Assembly (NCBI RefSeq): GCF_016924755.1
Contig: NZ_JAFFJX010000024.1
Span: forward strand, 1 to 64,000
Direction of reading: 5' to 3'
Source of the DNA: Longitalea arenae
GTDB lineage: Bacteria > Bacteroidota > Bacteroidia > Chitinophagales > Chitinophagaceae
Length of the DNA stretch: 64,000 nt
Shown: in pieces, positions 43,441 to 52,809 of the stretch
Numbering within the stretch: position 1 is the stretch's first letter
How the letters are laid out: each line of letters opens with the position of its first letter
Notes under the pieces: model-generated
The model's input: the letters and a program-made list of their open reading frames with translations, nothing else
Database searches by the model: none
What the model was told of the DNA's origin: nothing
Made by a program: the position numbers and the translations under genes

Positions 43441-44097
43441 ATGCAGGCGCCGGTTTCATATAAATTATTAAAACAACAACTATGGTTGTCGGCTCACAGA
43501 TGTGTTTTCTGGGAAGAGGAGAAAGCCTTGATCGTATCGGATCTGCATTTTGGAAAGACCGGCCATTTTCGAAAATCTGGTATTGCTGTGCCGCAGGCTG
43601 TCTATAAAGAAGATCTGCAAAGACTGGTTCACCTCTTACAATACTTTCAACCGCGCCAATTGATCGTTGTGGGCGACTTGATTCACAGTGACCAGAATAA
43701 AGAACTGGAACTGTTCCAGCGGTGGCGGCACGATTTTCCCGATCTGCCCGTGCATTTAATAAAAGGGAATCATGATATCCTGCACAGTAACTGGTACCGC
43801 CAATGTAATATTCATGTAGCGGATGACGAATTACAATTAGGGCGTTTTCGGTTCCGCCATGATATAGATTCCGTGGCGCCCGATTCTGCCGCTTACTTTT
43901 TCTCAGGCCATATTCATCCGGGCATCCGCATTAAAGGAGTTGCCAAACAATCGCTTAGCTTTCCGTGTTTTTATTTTGCCAAACAATTTTGTGTGCTGCC
44001 TGCCTTTAGCCGGTTTACCGGTATAGCCCTGGTGCGGCCTGAGAATGAAGAGAATGTATTTGCTATTGTAAATGATCATATTGTTCAGCTGCAATGA
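43441..44097 (+). CDS. pdeM: Ligase-associated DNA damage response phosphoesterase PdeM
   Basis: A 218-residue calcineurin-like metallophosphoesterase with the full set of metal motifs: SDLHFGKTGHFRKSG (33-47), VVGDLIHSD, IKGNHD and SGHIHPG. This combination is typical of PdeM, which usually clusters with an ATP-dependent DNA ligase, a helicase and an exonuclease. None of those is present here; instead the gene overlaps a histone-deacetylase-family gene by 4 bp. It is cytoplasmic, with no signal peptide. Confidence 0.85.
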   Translation: MQAPVSYKLLKQQLWLSAHRCVFWEEEKALIVSDLHFGKTGHFRKSGIAVPQAVYKEDLQRLVHLLQYFQPRQLIVVGDLIHSDQNKELELFQRWRHDFPDLPVHLIKGNHDILHSNWYRQCNIHVADDELQLGRFRFRHDIDSVAPDSAAYFFSGHIHPGIRIKGVAKQSLSFPCFYFAKQFCVLPAFSRFTGIALVRPENEENVFAIVNDHIVQLQ

Positions 44098-45017
44098 GTG
44101 CCACAGCGCCTGTAATAAAAATCGCATTCGATCCTGTTTATGCGCACCCGCTACCGGAAGGCCACCGGTTTCCCATGCTTAAATATGAATTGATCCCCGG
44201 GCAATTGCTGTATGAAGGCACTATTACCGAACAGAACCTGTTTGCTCCAAAACCCTGTGCCGATGAGGTGGTTATGTGGACGCATGACCCGGCCTATGTT
44301 CAAAAACTGCATCAGCAAACCTTATCGGCCCGGGAACAACGGCATATCGGTTTTCCACAGTCGCCGGAACTTACGCGGCGTGAATTCGTGATCACCCAGG
44401 GTACCATCGATTGCTGTCATTATGCTTTTGAACATGGCGTGGCCCTGAATGTTGCTGGTGGTACACATCATGCATTTGCCGATAGGGGAGAGGGATTTTG
44501 CCTCTTGAATGACTTCGCGGTAGCCGCTAATTACCTGCTTAAAAAAGGACTGGCCAATAAGATCCTGATCGTTGATCTGGATGTACACCAGGGAAATGGC
44601 ACAGCCCGTTTATTTGAACACGAACCCCGCGTGTTCACCTTTAGCATGCACGGAGCGCATAATTATCCGTTTCATAAAGAAAAAAGTGATCTGGACATCG
44701 CCCTAAGCGACGGTACTGAAGACGGCCTCTATTTGAGCCTGCTGCAAACGAACCTGCTGAACTTGCTGGATCAGGTAAGGCCCGATTTTGTTTTTTATTT
44801 ATCGGGTGTAGACATCCTGTCAACCGACAAATTCGGCAAGCTGAAAATAAGTATGGAAGGATGCCGGCAGCGCGATGAAATGGTCTTTACTGCTTTAAAA
44901 CAGCGGCGTATTCCCTGCGTCGTAGCCATGGGTGGTGGTTATTCCCCCGATATCAAAACCATTGTGGAAGCACATTGTAATACCTTCCGGCTTGCAAAGG
45001 ATATTTATACCCACTAA
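44094..45017 (+). CDS. Histone deacetylase superfamily protein (AcuC/HDAC-like)
   Basis: A 307-residue zinc hydrolase of the arginase/deacetylase fold. Catalytic and zinc residues are visible: GGTHHAF (His125, His126), DLDVHQGNGT (Asp161, Asp163, His165), a later SGVDIL and the GGGYS loop near the end. Bacterial members deacetylate acetyl-lysine, acetylpolyamines or other amides. The overlap with pdeM (ATGA) implies co-translation. Its 3' end faces the largest heptad array of the window. Confidence 0.93.
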   Translation: MSATAPVIKIAFDPVYAHPLPEGHRFPMLKYELIPGQLLYEGTITEQNLFAPKPCADEVVMWTHDPAYVQKLHQQTLSAREQRHIGFPQSPELTRREFVITQGTIDCCHYAFEHGVALNVAGGTHHAFADRGEGFCLLNDFAVAANYLLKKGLANKILIVDLDVHQGNGTARLFEHEPRVFTFSMHGAHNYPFHKEKSDLDIALSDGTEDGLYLSLLQTNLLNLLDQVRPDFVFYLSGVDILSTDKFGKLKISMEGCRQRDEMVFTALKQRRIPCVVAMGGGYSPDIKTIVEAHCNTFRLAKDIYTH

Positions 45018-45059
45018 CTTTAAAACAGGCAATTACTTTATAACCGCCGGAATTTTTAT

Positions 45060-45267
45060 TATTGCCTATTGCTTATTGTCTATTGCATTGCCTATTGTCC
45101 GTTGCCTATTGCCTGTTGTCTATTGTTTATTGCCTATTGCCCTTGTCTGTTGCCTATTGCCTATTGCCTATTGTCTGTTGCTTATTGCCTATTGTCTATT
45201 GCCTATTGCCGATTGCCTATTGTCTGTTGCTTATTGCCCATTGCCTATTTGTCTATTGCCTGTTGCC
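45060..45267. repeat. Large heptad array, consensus TATTGCC, 30 units
   Basis: Read on the plus strand, 30 units follow without gaps: 26 are exactly 7 bp, and the others are 5, 6 or 8 bp. TTG is present in all 30. Variation is confined mainly to position 2 (A or G), position 6 (C or T), position 7 (C, T or A) and position 1. The array lies between the convergent HDAC and DUF5916 genes and includes the DUF5916 stop codon at 45253-45255 and its last codons. Confidence 0.92.
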
Positions 45268-47763
45268 ATTCGTTTTTCTCACCAATTGCTGGTAGTTCAG
45301 GAAGTAAATAAAGCGGATCGTGAACTCATTTCCATGCGGGGTGCTGAAGAGCTGACCGGCGTTTTGCATATAGTTTTTATAGCCATTGGGATTTATGTAA
45401 AATTCATAGTCTTTACCCAGCCAGTTCTTCCATCCTATTATTAAGCGGCTGCCTAAGCGAAAATCCCAGGTATAGAAAACGTCGAGGTTAAAAGCATTGT
45501 AATTTACATTGTAGTCGGCCGGTTGTTGACCAGCCCTTGCGGTCCAGTACCCATCATCCTGCAAGTTGTACAGGTTGGTATTTTGTAAACGGTTCCAGTA
45601 ATGGCGTGCCCTTAAGGTAAGGTTCATGCGGGCGGCAAAATTGTAAACTCCGCTGAATACCGTGGTTACATCGGCAAATTTACGGCGGGCGAGCACCGGT
45701 GCGCTTGTAGCCGCATCGCGAACAAATGCGTAGCCAAACTGGCCATTATCATATTGCCGTCTATAGCTCATTTCGAGCATCAGCCGGTCGCTGAACCGGT
45801 ACCTGATAGCGCATTGAAGCGCATAAAACGGATCATTCGGCAGGGGGCCTTCAGCGCCGCCCAGCAGCCAGCTTACTATCAACGCTTTCCGGTTATCGGT
45901 GCTGCCATCAATGAACAGGCTATAATACGGAGAACGTTTTAATGGCTGCCGCGGCGTTTGGAACAGGCTCGGCGGCGTTTGCATTTCAAAATAGTCGTTA
46001 AACCACCAGGGTGCAATATCGGCCGTTACCATGATGTTCCAGAAGTTCTTCAATAACCAGTTGGCCGATGCTAAAAATGTGGTTTTCTGGTAAAGGAAGG
46101 GTTTATACAAATAGTCCTGCTTAACCGACACTTCATACCGCTGGTTCAGGAAGGAAGGGGTGGCCTGGTAAATATTATAGCTTATAGTACCAATATTGTT
46201 AAAGGCATTGGGCGATAATTGAAAGCCCAGATCGTTCGGATCGTATTGAGCCGATCTTAATTCATTCGTGAACGAGTACTGCAGCTTACCACTTACTTTT
46301 CCTGCCTGCAGGTAATTGGCAAAGCCATCATAGCGGCCGGCAGCATCATATACCACGCTGTAGCGCGGTTTTATTATCAGTCCATACCGGTTCTTTTTAT
46401 CATACAGGGCCAGGTCCAGGGCCGTTACATTGGCGTCGCGCCCATGGGCGTTACGCAATACGTTGGTATTGGTAAATGTAATGTAGGAGCGGTTCTTTAA
46501 TGCCTGATCAAGTACGATGATATTGTAATTGGCCAGGGGTTCCGTAGTCAAGATGGAATCTTTGCCGGTACCGCGGTTGCGCAGCCGCGCTCTTACATTT
46601 TCAGTTACTGCATTGAAGATGCCGATGCCCAGGTTACTGGCGGTTCGGCCCGAAAACTTGACGGCATTATACAAACGCGTCACCGAAGGGTTTTTCAATA
46701 ACTGGTAACCATCCAATTCGCCGGAACTTATTTTATACTGAACGGAGTCGAACAGGTCGGGCGTTTTGCCAATCCGGCGTGAATAAAAAATGCCTGCTTT
46801 GTTAAACAGTTCGGTGCCTTCCGTGAAGAAGGGCCGGTTCTCCCGGAACCTGATCTCAAAGGGACTAAGGTTATTCACCACATTGTCAGAGATCACCTGT
46901 CCAAAGTCGGGGATCAGCGTAGCATCAAGGGTAAAACTTTCGTTGATACCATACTTAACATCCATGCCGCCGCTCTTCAACGTTTCATATTGTTGCGTGG
47001 TATTTAAATACGGTGTTTGCCGATAACCGCCGCTTATATAAGGAGAAAAGCTCAGCCGCAATGGCGCGACCAGCTTATTCAACCCGGTGATATCGCCAAA
47101 CTGGTTGGCAAAACCGCTGACAGCGGGGTTGACCGGATTCCAGAACGAGGTTTCATTGAACCGGCGGCTGAAGCGCATGAACTGGATGCCCCAATCGGTT
47201 TCCGATTTTCGCGAGAAGCGGATCGAAAAAAGCGGAATGCGCATTTCAACGATCCAGCCATCCGGGCGGAAACCCACTTTACTCTCCCATACAGCATCCC
47301 AGCTTACATCTCCATAGATGCCTTCATGGGCAGTAGCATTGGCGCTTACCCGGGCATCGGTTTGTACATTACGGGCCGTAACCAGGAACTGAAAAGCATT
47401 CTGGCGGTCTTTATACGTATCCAGGAAAACGGAGAAATAATCTACGTTCGCCCGCTGTACATTGTCGCGGGTAGTGTATTGGCGCCTTATTTCAGCAGGA
47501 TCGTCGTACAGGTAAGCGCCGATATAGATGGCAGAATTATCGTACACTACCTGTACGGCCGTTTTTACGGCAGCAGGCTTGCCGTACACCGGCGTGTTAG
47601 TAATAAAATGGATGGCTGCAGGAGCTTGTTGCCAGACTGAATCATCCAATGACCCGTCGATACGGGGTGCCTGGGCAACTTTGATGGCCTGGGTGATCTT
47701 AGGCTGTGCATGCAGCCCTGCATAGGCCAGTAACGGTAATATAACAACCAGGCCTTTAAGCAT
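45253..47763 (-). CDS. DUF5916 outer-membrane beta-barrel protein with CBM9-like domain
   Basis: An 836-residue protein with a signal peptide (about 1-19), a CBM9-like carbohydrate-binding domain (about 28-215, PRIDGSLDDSVWQQA to GWIVEMRIPL) and a DUF5916 beta-barrel region to the C-terminus, full of aromatic strand patterns. Family members are outer-membrane proteins of unclear role, some linked to polysaccharide uptake. The reading frame ends inside the heptad array, so the last four residues (GNRQ) and the stop codon are repeat-encoded. Confidence 0.85.
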   Translation of the reverse strand: MLKGLVVILPLLAYAGLHAQPKITQAIKVAQAPRIDGSLDDSVWQQAPAAIHFITNTPVYGKPAAVKTAVQVVYDNSAIYIGAYLYDDPAEIRRQYTTRDNVQRANVDYFSVFLDTYKDRQNAFQFLVTARNVQTDARVSANATAHEGIYGDVSWDAVWESKVGFRPDGWIVEMRIPLFSIRFSRKSETDWGIQFMRFSRRFNETSFWNPVNPAVSGFANQFGDITGLNKLVAPLRLSFSPYISGGYRQTPYLNTTQQYETLKSGGMDVKYGINESFTLDATLIPDFGQVISDNVVNNLSPFEIRFRENRPFFTEGTELFNKAGIFYSRRIGKTPDLFDSVQYKISSGELDGYQLLKNPSVTRLYNAVKFSGRTASNLGIGIFNAVTENVRARLRNRGTGKDSILTTEPLANYNIIVLDQALKNRSYITFTNTNVLRNAHGRDANVTALDLALYDKKNRYGLIIKPRYSVVYDAAGRYDGFANYLQAGKVSGKLQYSFTNELRSAQYDPNDLGFQLSPNAFNNIGTISYNIYQATPSFLNQRYEVSVKQDYLYKPFLYQKTTFLASANWLLKNFWNIMVTADIAPWWFNDYFEMQTPPSLFQTPRQPLKRSPYYSLFIDGSTDNRKALIVSWLLGGAEGPLPNDPFYALQCAIRYRFSDRLMLEMSYRRQYDNGQFGYAFVRDAATSAPVLARRKFADVTTVFSGVYNFAARMNLTLRARHYWNRLQNTNLYNLQDDGYWTARAGQQPADYNVNYNAFNLDVFYTWDFRLGSRLIIGWKNWLGKDYEFYINPNGYKNYMQNAGQLFSTPHGNEFTIRFIYFLNYQQLVRKTNGNRQ

Positions 47764-48241
47764 AACTCATTGTAAGGGCGGAAAAACCAGCCGAATTTGC
47801 ATTTTGAAAAAGGGTCATAAAAAAAATACCTGTTTAATAGACTGTCTGCAGACCATCGCTGATCCGGTACGACATGTACAACGCCTGAAACCCTGGTCTT
47901 AACCGCAGGCATAGCCGCCCCTGGTTAAAACAAGGTTATCTCCGATCTTAATGGTTTTGAATGTCGCAGACAGGTTAGCACAATTCCTGGTTAACTGAAC
48001 CAGGAAGGAAAGTATTACAAATTACTGGCAGGAATGTCTGGTCGCGCATAGACAACCCCTTCAAATATCGCTCAATATAAGAAGTTCATGACAATTATGT
48101 CAGGTAAAATGCTGCGGGCTTTTTATTTGTTGCTGGTTTCTGCGCTTACCTAGGGTGAATGGGTATATGTTGCCAGCATTTGCTTACCCTTTTCAATGAA
48201 AAGTTCACTGTTATCAGTAAGTTTTGACCAATGCAGGCAAA
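47764..48241. other. Intergenic region with an imperfect palindrome
   Basis: About 480 bp upstream of the DUF5916 gene and downstream of the S24 repressor. TGACAATTATGTCA at 48089-48102 is a near-perfect palindrome that could bind a regulator. No gene, promoter or array was supported. Confidence 0.35.
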
Positions 48242-48991
48242 TCAATTGATCTTCTTTTTCAAATAGCTTACCTGTTCCTGTAAGGTATTTACCACATTGG
48301 CCAGCTGGTTTACGTTCCAGTGCGGTTGAGCGTTAGCCTTCCCAATGATCATCATGGCCTTCCATACTTCGAGTATGTCTTCGCCATTTACCTGGTAAGG
48401 CTGGTAGGTGGGATTATCGCTTACAAGGGTATATTTATTCTTAGCACGATTGTTCTTCATCATGCGCTTGTATACGATCCCTTCATTTCGCGATACTACT
48501 ATATAAGTGAAATTATTCTTTACATCGTTGATATCTTCTACTTTTTCGCCCACAATGATGGAGCCGCTTGGCGTCGGCAGCATGGAGTCACCTACGATCT
48601 CAAAAGCACGGTATTGACCTGGCGCCAGCATGGGAAGGGTGAACGTATTCAATTCGTCAATAAATTCAGGGTCTGCGTAACCGGCCAGATAACCAGCAGC
48701 AGCCTTTACCGGTACAAACTGTATCTCATTGGTGCCGGCGGCCAGTTTCTGTGCACGTCGTTTAGCCAGGTAATTTCCTTTTGTATCTGCCAGATCTTTT
48801 AATAACAGCTCGTCTAGTGTAAGCTTGAACATTTCACCCACCATTTCCAGCACATCTATGCGCGGCTCGGCCCGCTCTTCTTCATAAGCACCCAGCAGTG
48901 AACGTTTGATCTGTAATTTGGTGGCAAACTCTTCCTGTGTCCACCCACGAAGTTTGCGCAGATATTTGAGATTTTTACCGGCGGTTGACAT
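48242..48991 (-). CDS. XRE-family repressor with LexA-like S24 peptidase domain
   Basis: A 249-residue repressor. The N-terminal XRE HTH (about 5-62, NLKYLRKLRGWTQEEFATKLQIKRSLLGAYEEERAEPRIDVL) is joined to an S24 autoprotease domain with the Ser-Lys dyad Ser136 (VGDSMLP) and Lys175 (IVYKRMM). An Ala-Gly pair at 99-100 (KAAAGYLAG) is the likely self-cleavage site. A C-terminal coiled coil (about 225-249) is unusual. This is the form of lambda-CI-type stress-switch repressors. A perfect 12-bp palindrome lies 11 bp upstream of its ATG, in the region shared with guaB. No phage genes are nearby. Confidence 0.88.
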   Translation of the reverse strand: MSTAGKNLKYLRKLRGWTQEEFATKLQIKRSLLGAYEEERAEPRIDVLEMVGEMFKLTLDELLLKDLADTKGNYLAKRRAQKLAAGTNEIQFVPVKAAAGYLAGYADPEFIDELNTFTLPMLAPGQYRAFEIVGDSMLPTPSGSIIVGEKVEDINDVKNNFTYIVVSRNEGIVYKRMMKNNRAKNKYTLVSDNPTYQPYQVNGEDILEVWKAMMIIGKANAQPHWNVNQLANVVNTLQEQVSYLKKKIN

Positions 48992-49002
48992 AGACTAATA
49001 AG

Positions 49003-49014
49003 TTTAGCGCTAAA
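49003..49014. promoter_or_regulatory. Palindromic operator TTTAGCGCTAAA
   Basis: A perfect 12-bp palindrome lies between the divergent S24 repressor and guaB genes, 12 bp from the repressor ATG and 50 bp upstream of the guaB -33 box. It is flanked by direct ACTAAT copies. Autoregulation of the repressor is the simplest explanation. Confidence 0.6.
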
Positions 49015-49042
49015 ATACTAATTATTTTATCATAATGCATAA

Positions 49043-50602
<1,560 letters not shown>

Positions 50603-50605
50603 TAC

Positions 50606-50640
50606 CTGGTTGCCAGTTACCGGTTTCCGGTTACCGGGCC
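50606..50640. repeat. Heptad array directly after the guaB stop
   Basis: Five units CTGGTTG, CCAGTTA, CCGGTTT, CCGGTTA and CCGGGCC begin three bases after the stop codon. Confidence 0.65.
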
Positions 50641-50686
50641 CGATTTAAAAACGAATCATTGACTTATGTCACCCGACCTCCGCGAA

Positions 50687-50714
50687 CTGGTAACCGGTGA
50701 CTGGTAACCGGTGA
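50687..50714. repeat. Heptad array upstream of the Lnb-family gene
   Basis: Two exact copies of the 14-bp pair CTGGTAA-CCGGTGA are adjacent. The same word family occurs at 185-256 and 50606-50640. It ends 17 bp before the ATG of the next gene. Confidence 0.65.
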
Positions 50715-50731
50715 CATTTAAATTCATCCTG

Positions 50732-51961
50732 ATGAGGCTCCGTAGATTATTTCCATGTATATTGGCGCTCCTCTGTTTGCAAGCCGTTGCCCAGCCTGAT
50801 TCAAGTCATTTGCGCATCGGCTTACTTACCTGCAGTCCGGGTGCAGAATTATATTCAACATTCGGGCATACCGCCATCCGGGTTACAGACAGCGCCAGCG
50901 GGGTTGATATGGTATATAACTATGGCACTTTCGACGACCGTGATCCCAATTTCTATATAAAGTTTGTGAAGGGCATCATGCTCTATGCGCTGTCAAACTA
51001 TTCCTACTCCGATTTTTTACGTGAGTATACTTATGAGAACCGCAGTGTAATAGACCAGGAACTGCTGCTCACCGGTGCGCAAAAACAAAGCCTGTACGCG
51101 GCCCTTCAGGAAAATGCCAGGGAGGAGAACCGCTACTACAACTACTATTTCCATACCGATAATTGTACTACCCGCGCCCGCGATATGATCGTGCAAAAAA
51201 CAGGTGCTGCCATTGTGTTCAATAATATTTTACCGGAGAAAAGACCCAGTTACCGCAACCTGATTCATACTTATCTCGATAAAGCCAACCAGGACTGGAG
51301 CAAATTTGGTATTGATCTTTTACTGGGTAGTAACCTGGATGAAAAGGTTACGAATGAGCAGGCCATGTTCCTGCCCGATTACCTGATGAAAGGCATAGAT
51401 GCAGCCACCGCCAATGGGCACAAGTTGGCAAAAAAATACCAGTTTGCGCTGCAATTGCCGCCAACGCCACCTGGGGTTACACTTTTGACGCCGCTGTTTT
51501 TATTCTCCATGCTTTTTATCATTATCGGTTTGTTGTCTTTTGGCGCCCTTACCAATGTTTGGGCGCAGCGGATCCTGAACGTATTTGACGCCGTATTTTT
51601 TCTGTGTATCGGCATCTTTGGAATCCTGATAGTAACCCTGTGGGCTATTCGGGTTGATACGGTTTGCCGTGACAATTTTAATGTTATCTGGGCACTGCCT
51701 ACCCATTTCTTTGTGGCCTTTGTGGTCTATTTCAAAAGAAAATGGTTGCAAACCTATTTCAGAATTACGTTTGCCATCACCTTGTTGTTTACACTCTGCT
51801 GGTTTTTTATTCCGCAACAGGTAAATGCTGCCGTATTGCCATTGCTTGGCATCATGCTGATGCGCAGTTATTTCCGGGGAAATTTGCCGGTCAAGCAGCG
51901 AAAATTGCGTCATACGGCAAACATAATCAGCAGTTCAAAAACTATAAATATCGAATTGTAG
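50732..51961 (+). CDS. Lnb/DUF4105-family membrane protein
   Basis: About 409 residues from the ATG at 50732 (a start 7 codons earlier is possible). A signal sequence (1-20) leads into a periplasmic Lnb-type domain (about 28-255) with conserved His46 (YSTFGHTAIRV) and Cys145 (FHTDNCTTRARD), then about five transmembrane helices (260-395). The family includes Lnb of Bacteroides, reported as a lipoprotein N-acyltransferase that takes the place of Lnt. The many lipoproteins in this window fit such a role, but the activity is inferred from the family. The alpha/beta hydrolase follows after 12 bp. Confidence 0.8.
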   Translation: MRLRRLFPCILALLCLQAVAQPDSSHLRIGLLTCSPGAELYSTFGHTAIRVTDSASGVDMVYNYGTFDDRDPNFYIKFVKGIMLYALSNYSYSDFLREYTYENRSVIDQELLLTGAQKQSLYAALQENAREENRYYNYYFHTDNCTTRARDMIVQKTGAAIVFNNILPEKRPSYRNLIHTYLDKANQDWSKFGIDLLLGSNLDEKVTNEQAMFLPDYLMKGIDAATANGHKLAKKYQFALQLPPTPPGVTLLTPLFLFSMLFIIIGLLSFGALTNVWAQRILNVFDAVFFLCIGIFGILIVTLWAIRVDTVCRDNFNVIWALPTHFFVAFVVYFKRKWLQTYFRITFAITLLFTLCWFFIPQQVNAAVLPLLGIMLMRSYFRGNLPVKQRKLRHTANIISSSKTINIEL

Positions 51962-51973
51962 TATCTTCAGGGA

Positions 51974-52783
51974 ATGGCAACAGATAACAATATCCTTTTT
52001 GATGGCAAGCCGGTATTTTACCGTATGGAAGGAAACGGACAGGCTGTGGTGCTGGTGCATGGCTTTGCTGAGGACGGTACTGTTTGGGAAAATCAAATTG
52101 AATATCTTAAAAGCAAATTTCTGCTCATCATACCCGACCTGCCGGGAAGCGGTCAATCGCCCATGAACGAAGCGAACTGGTCGATGGAATATTTTGCAGA
52201 GTGCATTCGCAGTATTCTCGATAAAGAAAATATTACCAAAGCCAGCATGATAGGACATAGTATGGGCGGCTATATTACGCTGGCATTCGCCGATAAATAC
52301 CCAGACAGATTATATTCTTTTGGCTTATTTCACTCCACTGCATTTGCCGACAGCGAAGAAAAAAAGACGGCCCGCCGCCGCGGCATCGAGTTTATTCAGC
52401 AAAATGGCGCTGCTAAATTTTTAGAGCAGTCGATCCCCAATCTGTTTTCAGAGCTCACAAAAAAACGCCAGCCCGAACTGGTGCAGAAAATACTTACCCG
52501 TTATACCAACTTTGTTGGCCAGGCACTCGTAAACTATTACCAGGCCATGATGCTGCGTATCGATAGAACGCAGGTCCTGAAAAACTTTTCCGGCCCTGTT
52601 TTGTTCATCATGGGAAAACATGATACCGCAGTACCTTATGAACAGGGGATGCAACAGTGTTATATGCCGGGATTGTCATATATTCATACACTTGAGCATT
52701 CGGGACATATGGGAATGTGGGAAGAGCCTGAATTAAGCAATGTTTTTCTGGAGGAATTTTTGATGCATGGCCAATTTGTATAA
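51974..52783 (+). CDS. Alpha/beta hydrolase
   Basis: A 269-residue cytoplasmic alpha/beta-fold hydrolase. The oxyanion motif is VLVHGFAEDG (27-36), the nucleophile Ser96 is in IGHSMGGY, the acid is Asp217 (MGKHDTAVP) and the base His245 (HSGHMGMWE). The family is broad (esterases, C-C hydrolases, haloperoxidase-like), so the substrate cannot be named. It is 12 bp after the Lnb-family gene and 26 bp before the T9SS cargo gene. Confidence 0.9.
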   Translation: MATDNNILFDGKPVFYRMEGNGQAVVLVHGFAEDGTVWENQIEYLKSKFLLIIPDLPGSGQSPMNEANWSMEYFAECIRSILDKENITKASMIGHSMGGYITLAFADKYPDRLYSFGLFHSTAFADSEEKKTARRRGIEFIQQNGAAKFLEQSIPNLFSELTKKRQPELVQKILTRYTNFVGQALVNYYQAMMLRIDRTQVLKNFSGPVLFIMGKHDTAVPYEQGMQQCYMPGLSYIHTLEHSGHMGMWEEPELSNVFLEEFLMHGQFV

Positions 52784-52809
52784 CGTAAACCGCGTTGTGT
52801 ACCAGCTGA

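Noticed and set aside
45060-45267. CRISPR array
   Set aside because: Units are 7 bp with no spacers, and no cas genes are present.
44932-45444. Overlapping rightward reading frames through the TATTGCC array, encoding hydrophobic Cys/Leu-rich heptapeptide repeats
   Set aside because: A 7-bp repeat gives the same 7-residue pattern in all three frames, and the plus strand of this array happens to lack stops. The frames have no start context and overlap the HDAC and DUF5916 genes.
48242-48991. Prophage signalled by the CI-like S24 repressor
   Set aside because: All neighbours are housekeeping or envelope genes; there is no integrase, structural gene or attachment repeat.
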